Positions 26,158-36,832 of a stretch of 64,000 bases of DNA are shown piece by piece. A program made the position numbers and the translations under genes. The first letter of the stretch is position 1. Each line of letters starts with the position of its first letter. The notes under the pieces are model-generated. The model was not told the DNA's origin, did no database searches, and saw only the letters and a list, made by a program, of their open reading frames with translations. Source of the DNA: Deltaproteobacteria bacterium RIFCSPHIGHO2_01_FULL_43_49. Lineage in GTDB: Bacteria > UBA10199 > SPLOWO2-01-44-7. The stretch spans positions 38,029 to 102,028 of the forward strand of contig MGRG01000003.1 in the NCBI GenBank assembly GCA_001798075.1, given 5' to 3'.

Positions 26158-27372
26158 TTAATTATCATCATCTTTCTTTTTCGAAAGACTGATCTTCTTT
26201 TCCGTCTCTATGGTGACAAGATTTTTCAATCCTTCAGGTATTTTCTGATCCCATTTTTCTCTTATCGCAACTTTTTTCAAAGAGTTCCATTGAACATCTA
26301 CAATTTCATCCCAAAAACCAAGTGTCTTGAGATACTCTAAAAATTTATTGCGATTTTTGTCTCCGCTTTTCGGATAAATTATTTTGACTTCATCCTTAAT
26401 TTTCAAAATCTTGTCACTACCGTATAATTGACTCGCCCCTTCTTTTTCAGCCACCGCGATGGCCGCTTCTTCAATTTTTTCCTGCTGCCCATCAATCTCC
26501 TTAATTTTTTCCTTTAGTTCTTTTTTCTCGGCTTCAAGGGAAGCATATTGGTTAACAAGCGCAACTCCATCTTCTTTGAGATATTCATTTACAGGCAACA
26601 CCTCTGTCTTATGCCGATGAGAAAATAACGGACAAATATCTTGGTAATCGCACCAATTACACAAGGAGGATTGATGAGGGGGAAAATTCGCTGTGGTTTC
26701 GACGGTATCAATTAAAGAGACGGTCTCTTTCTTTAACTGCACAAGCTCTTCTTGTGTCCGGCTGGAACGAAATTCCTTATCAAAAATTACATAATGCCAA
26801 ACAAGATCCACTTTCTTAACATCATTCCATTTCTGGCGAATCGCAATATCATACAGCGCCAGTTGCCGGTCCTGATCCAGTTGCGATTGCTCCGGCAAAC
26901 TCCCCGCTGTTTTGTAATCATGAATTTCATAGTGCCCATCTTCCTTTTCCATAAGCCGATCAATATATCCTTGCACGCGATATTGACCGTTTTCATCAAG
27001 ATGAAACACCAACTGCTTTTCCACGCCCAACATTTTTCCTTCTTCAAAGGGATTATACCGCTTGTAATAATCTTCAACGGCTTTCAGTCCCAGTTTTCGG
27101 TAGTCCTCTGTGGTCCGATCTTTACGAACAATAAACACTTCATTGTTCCAGTTTTTATCCCAAGCGAGATTAAAATGATTTTGGAGTTCATCAAGGGTCG
27201 GCAATTTAAACTTTCGCTCGGCGTAGAGCTTTTCCATGACATCGTGAAACCTTTGCCCCAAAAAAGCCTCCACCGACTGCCCTTCTTTGCGTATATGATC
27301 AATGTAAGTGTACTTGTACTTCAACCTACATTGTTCAAAGGTTCCAAGTCTGGAATGTGAGTAGATGGGCAT
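26158..27372 (-). CDS. RecB/Cas4-like PD-(D/E)XK nuclease with four-Cys cluster
   Basis: 404 residues. Fe-S-type cysteines: Cys15 and the C-terminal set Cys238-x2-Cys241-x5-Cys247. Nuclease residues: His43 (RFHDVME), Asp138 (GYIDRL), Asp152-Tyr-Lys154 and the QLALYDIA motif from 170. A coiled coil (about 275-315) and a basic tail follow, beyond the usual Cas4/AddB nuclease length. It starts 23 bp after the type III Res gene on the same strand, so it looks like the last gene of the restriction operon. Ends-directed DNA cleavage is the likely activity. Confidence 0.87.
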   Translation of the reverse strand: MPIYSHSRLGTFEQCRLKYKYTYIDHIRKEGQSVEAFLGQRFHDVMEKLYAERKFKLPTLDELQNHFNLAWDKNWNNEVFIVRKDRTTEDYRKLGLKAVEDYYKRYNPFEEGKMLGVEKQLVFHLDENGQYRVQGYIDRLMEKEDGHYEIHDYKTAGSLPEQSQLDQDRQLALYDIAIRQKWNDVKKVDLVWHYVIFDKEFRSSRTQEELVQLKKETVSLIDTVETTANFPPHQSSLCNWCDYQDICPLFSHRHKTEVLPVNEYLKEDGVALVNQYASLEAEKKELKEKIKEIDGQQEKIEEAAIAVAEKEGASQLYGSDKILKIKDEVKIIYPKSGDKNRNKFLEYLKTLGFWDEIVDVQWNSLKKVAIREKWDQKIPEGLKNLVTIETEKKISLSKKKDDDN

Positions 27373-27395
27373 AAATGTGTTCTAAAAATTTGTTT

Positions 27396-30077
27396 TCATT
27401 TCTGAAAAGAACTTATAAGTTGCTCAAAATTCTTCGGCGTATATCTCTCAAAAGCCTCCTGCTTCACATACAACCAGCCCACCACAATTTTCGATTGCAC
27501 TTTATTAAGGTCGTCACACCATTGGGCCAAGCGTTTGATTTTTTCAATATCGTCAAGATCCTCTCGCCCCTTCGTCTCGACAATCCAAAGTTCTTTCAGA
27601 GACTTTTTAACAACGAAATCAGGATAAAAATCTCGTATGAACCCATCAGCGTCTTTGTAGTCAATCTTCAGGTGAACGGCAAAATAGTTCTTCGCGTAGG
27701 AAACAATGTCTTCGCACCCCTCCAAAAAACTGGCGAATTCCAGTTCAAAATGGCTGTCACCGATTATTTTGTTGAAGGGTGACTTCTTGGGAATCAAAAA
27801 CCCTTGGTCTTTTGCGACAAACGGGCGACACTTGCTGATTTTAATCGTGTCCCTAATTTCGGACTCTCCCTTGTCCAGTACTGTCAGAATGTTGATTTCT
27901 TTTTTGAATGTTTCAATGATGGTTTTTGTGGCCTCAAGCTCCGACAAATTCCGCAGTGTGTTTAAATCATTCAGATTTACTTCATTTTCAAAAAGATGGG
28001 CGACAATAAAATTCCGCACTTTTCCGAAAAGCACGTCAAAGCCGGAAAACAACCGCAACTCCTTCATAATGGTTTGTGTAAAGTAACCAACAACGCTTTG
28101 ATAATCGGGGACAAAATTGGCATCAAAAAGGGTCTTGTGTGTTATTTCTCCATTTGAAATATCTCTGAAGATAATCTCTTTTTGTTCTTCTTTGGAAAAC
28201 TGTTTTAATCCAATCTTCTTGTGCCCAAATTGATCGATTTTTAAGTTAGAAAGATTTTTATATTCACGATAAATGCGTGGGGAAAGAACGGGGATTTCGA
28301 TGTCCAAAGCCACAATATCTTTTTTGGTATTTTCGTTATCGATCTCGATAACGATAGGAGCCTTTGGCGCTGTCCCTTCCCCCATTTTGCGGCGCTCCAG
28401 CTCCACCCCTTCAGCCCGGATAGATTCCACAAAATTCATAAAGGCATCCGTCCCCACTACGCTTACATATTCCGTTACATCCTGCCCAAAATACATGCGG
28501 CGCAAACCTCTGCCCAACGTCTGCTCGGGGAGAATATTGCTTTGTGCCGAATAGGCCCGAAGCCCCACAATGGTGGTCACATTTCGGACGTCCCAGCCTT
28601 CTTTCAACATTAAAACAGAAATGATCGCTTTATAGGGGTTATCTGTTTTATCAATTTCATTGGAGAGTTTACGTAACTTTTCCAACTCTTCCTTATTTTT
28701 TCCAGTCTGAGACTCGGAGATTTCTCCGTTGTTCTTCGTGTGAATAACAAGGACAGAATCCTTGCCTTGAAATTCGGGATAAGTATTTGAAAGATATTCC
28801 GCCACCTCATCGCAATTCTTTGTGTCATCCGTCATCAAAAAAAGAACAGCTTTTTTGCCGACTTTTGCATGCTCTATGTAAACCTTCCTCCATTCAATCA
28901 CTCCTAGGTGAATATACTGCCGATATTTCTCGCTGAATTTGGAACTTTTTTCTTCCTGGAGTTTGCTGCGGCTCGCCTCATCAGGAACGACGGGATGTTT
29001 AACGACATCCTGGTGAATGGCCTCAACCAGTGGATAGTCACAGATGGTCTGAACAAATATCGAGCCGTCATTATGTTTTGGCGTGGCAGTTACGTCAACC
29101 TGTAGAGCAAGTTCATCGCCTTTCATCTTTAACCGGTTATGGATATCTTCAATAGATTTGAACCAGGCCATTCTCTCATCATGAATGTGATGCGCTTCGT
29201 CATTCAGAATAACCAGCTCGTCAATATCCCTGACAATTTGTTCCAAATCGATCTTGGAATCGGTAGTAGCCCCTGTTGGTTTGGCCCCCAAAAAATAGGC
29301 CATCGTATTTTCGTCCTGCGCCGAGGGGACTATTTGGGAACTTTCATAGACACGATGAATATTAGTGAGAAAAATATTTCCAGTCTTTCGGGTTGTGCCA
29401 AGGTTGTCTTGAATATGAAGTGTCAATTGAAAATCATCCCGCCAATTTCTTCCCTCATGGCCATTTTCCGGCAACACCGGGTCTTGGAAGAATATTTTTA
29501 ATCCGTCAAAATCGTGTCTCAAGCGCTCTAAAACAATAATGTTTGGCGCAATAATCAGAAAATTTCTGGCAAGGGTTGATTCTTCTTCATATAATTTATG
29601 AAAAAAACACCAGGCAAGCACAAGGCTCATGGCTTTTGTTTTGCCACTCCCCGTCGCCATTTTGACGACGTATCGCCGCCAAGATTCCGGGAACATTCCG
29701 GCAGTAAGAATGCCAGAGCTATCAAAGCGCATGAGGTCGTATTTATCTTTCACTCTCACAATTTCATGAAGGTAGATGATGGTCTCGATGGCTTCACGTT
29801 GTGCAAAGTAATATTGAAACAGAGACGTTGTCCCATCATTTTGTGGCATAGGGTGATCTGTCTTAAACCACCAATTCAAAAGAGATGAACTGGTGGCGCT
29901 GGCACCGGCATATCCCGAATCACGCCACTTTTTGACCTCCTTGCGAAGCTTGGCCACAAGTGGGGGCAGAAGTTTGCCATAGTCTTTTTCGCGCAATGCT
30001 TCATCGGCCGGAAACCAGCGCAAGTCTGGGTCCAGAATGGCATAAGGTGATCTCGGAAATTTGGGGTGCAGGGCCAT
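27396..30077 (-). CDS. res: Type III restriction enzyme Res subunit (helicase-nuclease)
   Basis: 893 residues. The SF2 helicase has Walker A ATGSGKT (141-147), DEAH-type NDEAHH near 293, VTATPK and the GRGLRR arginine finger. The C-terminal endonuclease domain keeps the PD-(D/E)XK triad at Asp820, Glu834 and Lys836 (YPDF...ETKG). Res with Mod recognises asymmetric sites and cleaves after ATP-driven movement. All motifs look intact. It lies 125 bp downstream of the HEPN-like gene and 23 bp before the Cas4-like nuclease. Confidence 0.93.
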   Translation of the reverse strand: MALHPKFPRSPYAILDPDLRWFPADEALREKDYGKLLPPLVAKLRKEVKKWRDSGYAGASATSSSLLNWWFKTDHPMPQNDGTTSLFQYYFAQREAIETIIYLHEIVRVKDKYDLMRFDSSGILTAGMFPESWRRYVVKMATGSGKTKAMSLVLAWCFFHKLYEEESTLARNFLIIAPNIIVLERLRHDFDGLKIFFQDPVLPENGHEGRNWRDDFQLTLHIQDNLGTTRKTGNIFLTNIHRVYESSQIVPSAQDENTMAYFLGAKPTGATTDSKIDLEQIVRDIDELVILNDEAHHIHDERMAWFKSIEDIHNRLKMKGDELALQVDVTATPKHNDGSIFVQTICDYPLVEAIHQDVVKHPVVPDEASRSKLQEEKSSKFSEKYRQYIHLGVIEWRKVYIEHAKVGKKAVLFLMTDDTKNCDEVAEYLSNTYPEFQGKDSVLVIHTKNNGEISESQTGKNKEELEKLRKLSNEIDKTDNPYKAIISVLMLKEGWDVRNVTTIVGLRAYSAQSNILPEQTLGRGLRRMYFGQDVTEYVSVVGTDAFMNFVESIRAEGVELERRKMGEGTAPKAPIVIEIDNENTKKDIVALDIEIPVLSPRIYREYKNLSNLKIDQFGHKKIGLKQFSKEEQKEIIFRDISNGEITHKTLFDANFVPDYQSVVGYFTQTIMKELRLFSGFDVLFGKVRNFIVAHLFENEVNLNDLNTLRNLSELEATKTIIETFKKEINILTVLDKGESEIRDTIKISKCRPFVAKDQGFLIPKKSPFNKIIGDSHFELEFASFLEGCEDIVSYAKNYFAVHLKIDYKDADGFIRDFYPDFVVKKSLKELWIVETKGREDLDDIEKIKRLAQWCDDLNKVQSKIVVGWLYVKQEAFERYTPKNFEQLISSFQK

Positions 30078-30202
30078 GATTTAATCTAAAAACTCCTATT
30101 TACATCTAATTGAAATTCCATAAGTCATTATAATTATTAAATATATTTTTTATATTCATCTAAAATAGATCTAAACTCATCTAAATAATTGGTAATCATT
30201 CA

Positions 30203-31333
30203 TTAACCCGAAACATTACCCAACGGCTCTTTGCTTAACGAACTCCAAAAAGCATCCCTTATAAGGGACGACTGCCACGAAGACTTCCAATCGGTTTTTG
30301 CAAGTATAATATCAATGGCCTTGCAGGCCTTTCTGTCCTCGTTGGTCAAACTATACAATTCAACTTTTTCTAAAAGTAGTTTGACTGCCAGTGGAAAAAT
30401 AAACGCCCCCATGACTAGGTGCTCATCAGGACTCCAGCCCCATGATTTCTTACTTACATCATTTCCGTGAATATATTTGCTTCGCCGCCTGTGCAATTCT
30501 TGAATAAATTTTCGACCTAACTGCCACTGTCTCTCTCTGGCTTCTTTTTCCTTATTTTCCTCATCCCATTTTATCTCCGTTCTCACGGCTAGCGCATCCT
30601 CCACAATTTTCGATTTGTAATTTTTGAAATATTCTTCATATCGACACGCAACCTGCTCTTTACCCTTCGCATCAAAAAGCGCCTCAAAGGCCGCACCCAT
30701 CAAAATCACCTCTGCATCAATAGACATGTGGGCCTGATCCGTATTCGCCAATCTAAAAAAAGAAAGAGCGGTGGAAATTCTTCTGGAAAGCTTGGACTCT
30801 TTTTCCTTTAATTTTCTAAGGGCTTCTAAAAACTTCTCGTCCATTTTTGGTTCCAAGAAGGCACATTCCAAAGGAACGGAAAGTTTTACTTCCCCATGTT
30901 CCCATCCGCCACTGGAGATAAACCCGTCCCTTCTTCGTCTTCTAAATAAAAGTCCACGGAGAGGAATCTGAAATTCTTGAAAAATGGGTTGAAATGCAGA
31001 GGCATTTACATACGCGCCATATGTAAAATAATCATTACAAGAAAAGGAGGACAAAAAGAAAAGAGCCATAGCTTTCATGACTTGCTGATCATCAGATGGC
31101 TTGATATTCCACACAGGGTCATTCCCCTCTAGAGTCAACAAAGAGCATTGTTCTATCGGACGTCCAATCATATCGACATATGAAGAGAGAATCATTTTTA
31201 ATGCAGCGGGAAAATCTTCAAACTGTGTGGTTCGAACCGGAATTAAAGAGGCACCGTTGATAGTGTATTTTTCATCAAAAGAGATCCAAGGCAAAATACA
31301 TATGGAGTGGATAGGTTTTGGAATTGGGGTCAT
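30203..31333 (-). CDS. HEPN-like (ApeA-type) protein inside the restriction operon
   Basis: 376 residues. The C-terminal half is helical and has AEVILMGAAFEALFDAKGKE, then RRRSKYIHG (Arg284-x4-His289), the Rx4-6H signature of HEPN ribonucleases; the layout resembles Apea-like HEPN proteins. The N-terminal half (1-170) may be a sensor domain. HEPN proteins in defence loci usually cut RNA and stop cell growth when triggered. The start overlaps the end of the DUF1016_N gene by four bases (ATGA), so it is translated with the restriction genes. The HEPN call rests on one motif and helical context. Confidence 0.65.
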   Translation of the reverse strand: MTPIPKPIHSICILPWISFDEKYTINGASLIPVRTTQFEDFPAALKMILSSYVDMIGRPIEQCSLLTLEGNDPVWNIKPSDDQQVMKAMALFFLSSFSCNDYFTYGAYVNASAFQPIFQEFQIPLRGLLFRRRRRDGFISSGGWEHGEVKLSVPLECAFLEPKMDEKFLEALRKLKEKESKLSRRISTALSFFRLANTDQAHMSIDAEVILMGAAFEALFDAKGKEQVACRYEEYFKNYKSKIVEDALAVRTEIKWDEENKEKEARERQWQLGRKFIQELHRRRSKYIHGNDVSKKSWGWSPDEHLVMGAFIFPLAVKLLLEKVELYSLTNEDRKACKAIDIILAKTDWKSSWQSSLIRDAFWSSLSKEPLGNVSG

Positions 31334-31761
31334 AAATTATTTTTTCTTTTGAGTTGCGCCGTCAGCTGTTTTGCGGTTGTCAATTTGACTCTTTGCATAA
31401 TAAGAATGTTGTGTCCCCAGGGAATTTCTGAAACAAGCTGTTTCAGTTTTGAATTGCCTAACGCACCCTCCGAATATTCGAGGTAAAATTGCCGCATGAA
31501 CCACAGGTTGCGCGCCGAAAAACTTTCGGAGGAACCGAATTTCCTGCGCAAATCAGCCGCCAATTTTTCAACGATCGATTTTCCCCAAGCATACTGTTTT
31601 TGCCTATCCACAATCAGGCGTCCCAAATCCCAGTACAGCGCAGTTTGACCTTTGTTGATGACGCGCGCCACACCAAAGCGGGCCCGTTCTATTTTAGATG
31701 TGGCTTCTTCCAAAAAATCGGTATAGGCTTTTCGTGATGAAAGGTCTGTTTTTCGAATCAT
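31330..31761 (-). CDS. DUF1016 N-terminal-domain protein
   Basis: 143 residues: [45 protein letters not shown] and [14 protein letters not shown] match the first domain of DUF1016 proteins, here without the PD-(D/E)XK half seen in the full-length gene at 19192. It overlaps both neighbours by four bases, which makes a real, coupled short form more likely than a truncation by decay. DUF1016_N proteins are frequent partners of restriction systems. Confidence 0.8.
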   Translation of the reverse strand: MIRKTDLSSRKAYTDFLEEATSKIERARFGVARVINKGQTALYWDLGRLIVDRQKQYAWGKSIVEKLAADLRRKFGSSESFSARNLWFMRQFYLEYSEGALGNSKLKQLVSEIPWGHNILIMQRVKLTTAKQLTAQLKRKNNL

Positions 31762-33995
31762 ACTCCCACCTCAATCACCTTCATCGTGTCGTTTCCGAAA
31801 ATATCCACGACTTTTATGGCGATTTTGTGGCGGCCTTTTTTGGGATATTCGAAATAGATGCTTTTTAGCTCTAGTGAACGATCTTTTTTGGTGCGGAAGG
31901 ATTGCCATTCGTTTTCAAAGATGTAATCGCCTGTCCATTGTTCTATCCATTCTCCATTTTCATTCTTGGTGCGCTCAATCTCCTTTTTGCTTTCATAATC
32001 GAAATCTACTGCCCAATAGTCTATCCAGTCGGTCCACTTTTTGGTGAGAACATCTTTGGTGACAATCCCCTTTTTATCCTTTGAAACCTTTACAATCTTG
32101 CCCGCTTCCAAACCAATTTTGTTGGCGCCGTTCTTGAGAGCCTCGGCTACGTTGTCGATGGAATCCTGAGTGTAATAGACGCCAAAATCGGTCAGTTCAA
32201 CAGAAACCGTGTTCTTTTTGTGATGAGGTTTGACTTCAATAAAAGAGACATCATGAAAAACCACCTGATTTTTTTCAACGGCCCGCTTGTCGAAAACTTC
32301 TTTTGGAATATGTTTTAATACGAGATCGATTCCTTTGCCTTTAGCCTCCTCTTGCACATTCGGGCTGAGATTCATTTCAAACTCAAAGGCAAGAATGTCA
32401 ACTTTAGTAATTTGTTTCTCAAGACATTCCTTGATGACTTCATTTACAAAGTCACGAGTAACAGGAAGATTGATCGGACCGATTGCCACCAAACGAGCGG
32501 ATTTCTTGCCTGAAAATGTTTTGAATCCGGAAACTGCCTCAGCACGATAGGCGTGCAAAATTAGCGTAACAAACTCTTTTTCTCTCTGGATTTGTTGCTC
32601 CCTTTTTTCCTCATCACGAAGATTTTGATTAACCCCAACATAAAGTTGCCGTTCATATTTGCCCAGATTTAGAATTTCAAAAGCTCGGTAATTTTTGCCA
32701 TCTTCTTTAAGCTGACGTTGAACGCCAATCATTCGCTTTCGGGACGTATGAACAGCAAACTTGCCAAGATCAGAACCAATCCATTTTCGACCTAACTTTT
32801 CTGCAACTGCTAGTGTTGTGCCAGAACCACAAAAGAAGTCGGCAATGAGATCGCCTTCGTTGGAGGAGGCTTTGAGGATACGTTCGAGAAGGGCTTCGGG
32901 TTTTTGGGTAGGATAGTCGATTTTCTCAATTGCCATTGGATTGACGGGAGGAATATCTGTCCATATATCAGGAACAGCAGTTCCTTCGCTTTCGTCCAAA
33001 TAGCGTTTGTATTCTGCAACGCCGTTTTTGGTGTAACAAATCCTTCCGTTTGCTTCGTGTTTGCGCATCGTCTCTATGGGACACCGCCAAACTCGGCGTA
33101 CACCGTTCCATTCATACTCGTAGCCACCTCCCGTCAAACCTCCTGCTGTTAGATTGTCTTTTCGGTATCTCCTGCCATCCGCATCCTGAAAGCGATACTT
33201 TGAGGCAACGTAGTCTGCACTCAGTGGTTCGGATTGCGCGTTAAAGATTGTGGCTTGGCTACGACTAAAGAACAGAATGGTGTCGTGGACATAAGGGAAG
33301 AATGTTGAATCACTGTGAGACGACGTTCGTTTCCAAACAATTTGCGCTTTAAATTGCGGCGTCCCAAACACTTCATGCAAAACTGAACGGACGTAGCAAT
33401 TCACCCTCCAATCACAATGCACATAGATACTCCCATCCTCCGCCAACAAATCACGCATGAGCGAAAGACGCTCATAAATCATCGCAATAAAACTGTCCGT
33501 CCCCTTGCCCCAAGTATCACGATAAGCAAGCTCTTCGAGAACCGACGGTTCTTTTGTAAACTGTTCATCACCGATTTCAATATTGATCGAAAAATCGGCG
33601 CCCACATCAAACGGCGGATCAATGTAAATTAGCTTGATGCCGCCTTGATCTTCAATTTCTTTGCGAAGCGGTCCATTCTTGAGACTGGAAAGAATCAGCT
33701 TGTTGTCGCCCCAAATGAGCTTGTTCGTCCAACCTTGAAGCTGGCGCCCACGTTCATCAAATAATCCAAATTGAAGTTCCTTTTTGTGCGGGCCCGTTTC
33801 AGTCCTTGGTTCATCCACATGCTCAATCGTTTGAAAAGGGAGAACAACATTGCAAACTTCATTTGTCTTGCCATTCCACACCAGCTCGACTTCCCGCTTG
33901 TCTTCGAAAAGCAGAAACCGATATTGCTCCGGCAACGGCTTCCCCACCTCAAGGTATTTGATGATGTCACGTATTTCGTTGTCTTGGAGTTTCAT
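31758..33995 (-). CDS. mod: Type III DNA methyltransferase Mod subunit
   Basis: 745 residues. Catalytic motif IV DPPF (126-129) comes before SAM motif [10 protein letters not shown] (from 386), the order of beta-class N6-adenine or N4-cytosine methyltransferases. The region between and after is the usual target-recognition part of type III Mod. The C-terminal 200 residues (a beta-rich domain ending [21 protein letters not shown]) extend the common architecture. It methylates the recognition site and forms the complex with Res. It starts two bases after the DUF4145 gene. Confidence 0.93.
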   Translation of the reverse strand: MKLQDNEIRDIIKYLEVGKPLPEQYRFLLFEDKREVELVWNGKTNEVCNVVLPFQTIEHVDEPRTETGPHKKELQFGLFDERGRQLQGWTNKLIWGDNKLILSSLKNGPLRKEIEDQGGIKLIYIDPPFDVGADFSINIEIGDEQFTKEPSVLEELAYRDTWGKGTDSFIAMIYERLSLMRDLLAEDGSIYVHCDWRVNCYVRSVLHEVFGTPQFKAQIVWKRTSSHSDSTFFPYVHDTILFFSRSQATIFNAQSEPLSADYVASKYRFQDADGRRYRKDNLTAGGLTGGGYEYEWNGVRRVWRCPIETMRKHEANGRICYTKNGVAEYKRYLDESEGTAVPDIWTDIPPVNPMAIEKIDYPTQKPEALLERILKASSNEGDLIADFFCGSGTTLAVAEKLGRKWIGSDLGKFAVHTSRKRMIGVQRQLKEDGKNYRAFEILNLGKYERQLYVGVNQNLRDEEKREQQIQREKEFVTLILHAYRAEAVSGFKTFSGKKSARLVAIGPINLPVTRDFVNEVIKECLEKQITKVDILAFEFEMNLSPNVQEEAKGKGIDLVLKHIPKEVFDKRAVEKNQVVFHDVSFIEVKPHHKKNTVSVELTDFGVYYTQDSIDNVAEALKNGANKIGLEAGKIVKVSKDKKGIVTKDVLTKKWTDWIDYWAVDFDYESKKEIERTKNENGEWIEQWTGDYIFENEWQSFRTKKDRSLELKSIYFEYPKKGRHKIAIKVVDIFGNDTMKVIEVGV

Positions 33996-33997
33996 GA

Positions 33998-34630
33998 TTA
34001 ATTTTTAGGGCTGTCGCGTTGTTCAATCCCTTCTTTTTTACTTTTTGGGAGCCCATCAAAAAGCGCCTCAACTTTTGTCGGCTCACTAATCATTTTTTCA
34101 GCGATAAAATTAACAAGTTGAAAAAGTGTTTGGGCAATCTCCTGGTTGTCCTTTAAATTTAATTCTCCCGGATGAACTGCCTCATTTCCCACTACCCGAA
34201 CCACATCCAAAGCTTGTTGTATTTTGACGGGCAACCCTTGTTTTACAAGTTCTCCAATATCACTATTGATGTTTTCACCCGGCTGACCCAGTTGTTTGCA
34301 TAATTTTTGAATGGACAACCTTAGTAAAGCCGCTGCCCCTCTAGGAGATTTTTGTGTTATTGAGGCTGCTTCTTTATAATCTCTTTGGATTTCAACAGAA
34401 AGGTCTTGATTGGGTGGTGTTATCCCTGAAAAATCCGGATAAATCATTTTTTCACCTTGCCAGATACTATATCTCTGACAATGTTCACAGCGTGAAGCCC
34501 GAGCAATAATTGCATACCCGTGTTTTATGGGAGCAGTGAAATCATGCCATGTTTGTTTTGCAAATGCATTACAGTACGGGCAGTTAAAAGCGCTTTCGTT
34601 TAAGCTTGGGACTGTAAATGGAATTGTCAT
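33998..34630 (-). CDS. DUF4145 protein with N-terminal zinc ribbon
   Basis: 210 residues from the ATG at 34630 (GGAG six bases upstream). Cys17-x2-Cys20 and Cys48-x2-Cys51 form a zinc ribbon. The rest is the helical DUF4145 domain with [15 protein letters not shown] and [13 protein letters not shown]; the last stretch resembles the Arg..His ends of HEPN-like folds. DUF4145 proteins are frequent in restriction and phage-defence loci, role unknown. It is the first gene of the six-gene restriction operon. Confidence 0.82.
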   Translation of the reverse strand: MTIPFTVPSLNESAFNCPYCNAFAKQTWHDFTAPIKHGYAIIARASRCEHCQRYSIWQGEKMIYPDFSGITPPNQDLSVEIQRDYKEAASITQKSPRGAAALLRLSIQKLCKQLGQPGENINSDIGELVKQGLPVKIQQALDVVRVVGNEAVHPGELNLKDNQEIAQTLFQLVNFIAEKMISEPTKVEALFDGLPKSKKEGIEQRDSPKN

Positions 34631-34727
34631 AGGTGTCTCCTTGTTGCTCGTCGGTGTATATATAAAAACAAGTGAAATCAAGTAATTATCTTGAGAATAG
34701 AGCCTAGACATCTTGATAGCAGGGACT

Positions 34728-35870
34728 TCAGGGTCTATTACCCCCACCCAACCGCGACATAATATCTGCGAGCTTTAGCTTACCCAAAGGGGTTTTGGGG
34801 AGGGAGGCAATTCGATGAATCTTGCGAATTTTTTCAAAAGGAAGAACTTTTTGGTTAAATTCATCGACTAACTTTGTTAGAAGTGGGGAATGTTTTGTGG
34901 TGGCCAAATGAATGACCTTCCCCAAGCGTCCATCAGGAAAAGCAATCAAAATAGTTTCGCATAAGCCATTTTTCTTTTCAAAAAATTGCATCCACAATGC
35001 TCGAAGGTTTTTGAGAGAAACATTTTCTCCACCCACTTTAACAAAATCTTCTTCACGACCCAAAAAATTCAAATAGCCATTTTGGATTTTCCCCCTGTCA
35101 GAGGATATCCACCAACCTTTTATTTTTGGGTCGTTCCATTTTACTTTCCCCTCTTGCCAACTGGCATAACCTGTAAAAAGGGCTGAGCCTTTGAATTGTA
35201 AAAAACCTTTTGCGTTTGTTTTACAAGAAAAATGGGGAAGGACTTGCAGTCGGGGATATAAATTAGATCGAAGTGAACTCAAAGAAGCTGTTGCCACTTG
35301 AGAAGAACACTCGGTGCAACCATAAGTAGGCAATAAATTCCAACCTAACTGGCGTCCCTTTCGGTAAAGATCTTTCGAAAGTGCATCCCCCCCCACAACA
35401 ACTGCCCGTAAAGATTTTGGAGCCTTCGAACCAGAGCGAACCAGATCATAGACTTGTGTCGGAACTAATGAGGTATGAGTCCCATGACTCTCCATTATTT
35501 TTTTATTAAATATCAATGGGTTCCATTTATTTTTATCATCTAATCCTTCAATCACTTTTGATTGGGATAAAAAGGCTCTACTTTCAAGACTTAAAGCCCC
35601 CACATGAAACCTGGGTAAGACACGAACCCAAATATCCTTTGGACCGATATCTAGATGCTGATTGACGGCCTGGGCCGAAGCCAAAAAGGCCTCTTTTGAC
35701 AAAGCAACCAGTGTTAAAGAGTTAGCACTTCCGGTCGATCCTGAAGTTGCCAACCAAATATGTCCAGGCATATGGGGAAGTTTTTTTAAATGAATCTTAC
35801 GGGCAAGTGGGTGCCTTGGATTTAAGAATAAATGGGAATCACTGGATTCCCAATCGATAATCTTTTCCAT
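34728..35870 (-). CDS. menE: o-Succinylbenzoate-CoA ligase (MenE)
   Basis: 380 residues, shorter than many acyl-CoA synthetases. The AMP-binding P-loop is TSGSTGSANSLTL near 43; NLLPTYGCTECSSQVA and the C-terminal EDFVKVGGENVSLKNL and KTPLGKLKLADIMSRL (catalytic Lys) complete the family. It activates o-succinylbenzoate with CoA using ATP in menaquinone synthesis. It overlaps menC by 49 bp. Divergent P-loop and size fit compact MenE forms; the men context supports the call. Confidence 0.88.
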   Translation of the reverse strand: MEKIIDWESSDSHLFLNPRHPLARKIHLKKLPHMPGHIWLATSGSTGSANSLTLVALSKEAFLASAQAVNQHLDIGPKDIWVRVLPRFHVGALSLESRAFLSQSKVIEGLDDKNKWNPLIFNKKIMESHGTHTSLVPTQVYDLVRSGSKAPKSLRAVVVGGDALSKDLYRKGRQLGWNLLPTYGCTECSSQVATASLSSLRSNLYPRLQVLPHFSCKTNAKGFLQFKGSALFTGYASWQEGKVKWNDPKIKGWWISSDRGKIQNGYLNFLGREEDFVKVGGENVSLKNLRALWMQFFEKKNGLCETILIAFPDGRLGKVIHLATTKHSPLLTKLVDEFNQKVLPFEKIRKIHRIASLPKTPLGKLKLADIMSRLGGGNRP

Positions 35871-36832
35871 GGTTCCTTTTCTAATAAATCAGCAAAGCCA
35901 ACGCCAACTCCATCTGGTGGAATGAGCTGAGGGCCTTTTGTGGTTATGCACTCCTGATAAGGTGTTTTTTCGAAAATAGACTGACTCATCAATCCACAAA
36001 CCTCTTCACAATGAGGATTTGTTTTGTAAAATCGCGCAGCAACAAAACAAGCACCGAGTTGCCCTACCGGATGATCCATATATGATGTAAAAACAATGCG
36101 GGTTGGAACTTTTTTAAGAACAGGCCAAATAGAATTGAGATCTTGTATGGCTGGCTTCAGCACGACGACTTGGAAACTTTTTGATAAAGGATCGATTTTC
36201 TCCGACCCTTGATCCCAAGCCCAAGGAATCTCTTGAGAGGCATTGTGCCAAATTTCAGGAGAATCGGGAGTCGGATCTTCTACAAAATCAATCCCCTTTA
36301 CCAAAGTGGGAGAGACCTCCTTGCAAAAGAGTTGCAATCCTTTTTGATCCAAAGAACGATTAAAATCGGGACGCAAACTCTTTGGCGGCAAAACTTCTGC
36401 CCATTGATTTAAAATATCAATCTCTGCTTTTAGATCGCGCCCCGTTTTGATTTTGAATTTTCGAAACCCCTTCTCCAAGGCTTCCAAAAGGGTTGTTTGA
36501 GAAAAACCGATCGGCTCTGTGACTAAATAATGGCAAAGAGGAAGAGTCAAATCGTTCCAAAGACTTTTTCGTTGAGCCCTAGCTTTTGCATCGATCTTTG
36601 CCAGTTTGATGGAAATCTTTGTCTGGGGGGTAGGACCACCTTGAGCTAGAAGTTCTAATTGTTTTTCAAATGAGAAATCCCCTCTTTCTGGGTTAGGGTG
36701 AAGGTTTGCAAAACCTTCAAGCCCCTCCTCAAAAATAATGCGCAACAAAGCACCACTCCGTGGTGCTTTTTGAACTCTCCTGTTTAAAGAAGAGAGGGGG
36801 ATCAGTTCATAAGGAGAATAATAAATCTTCAT
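35822..36832 (-). CDS. menC: o-Succinylbenzoate synthase (MenC)
   Basis: 336 residues, enolase superfamily: a capping domain, then a barrel with KFKIKTG (Lys), RPDFNRSL (Asp), DFVEDP (Glu) and VVLKPA (Lys), the positions of the metal ligands and general acid/base of MenC. It dehydrates SHCHC to o-succinylbenzoate. It overlaps menA by four bases and menE by 49. Confidence 0.88.
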   Translation of the reverse strand: MKIYYSPYELIPLSSLNRRVQKAPRSGALLRIIFEEGLEGFANLHPNPERGDFSFEKQLELLAQGGPTPQTKISIKLAKIDAKARAQRKSLWNDLTLPLCHYLVTEPIGFSQTTLLEALEKGFRKFKIKTGRDLKAEIDILNQWAEVLPPKSLRPDFNRSLDQKGLQLFCKEVSPTLVKGIDFVEDPTPDSPEIWHNASQEIPWAWDQGSEKIDPLSKSFQVVVLKPAIQDLNSIWPVLKKVPTRIVFTSYMDHPVGQLGACFVAARFYKTNPHCEEVCGLMSQSIFEKTPYQECITTKGPQLIPPDGVGVGFADLLEKEPWKRLSIGNPVIPIYS

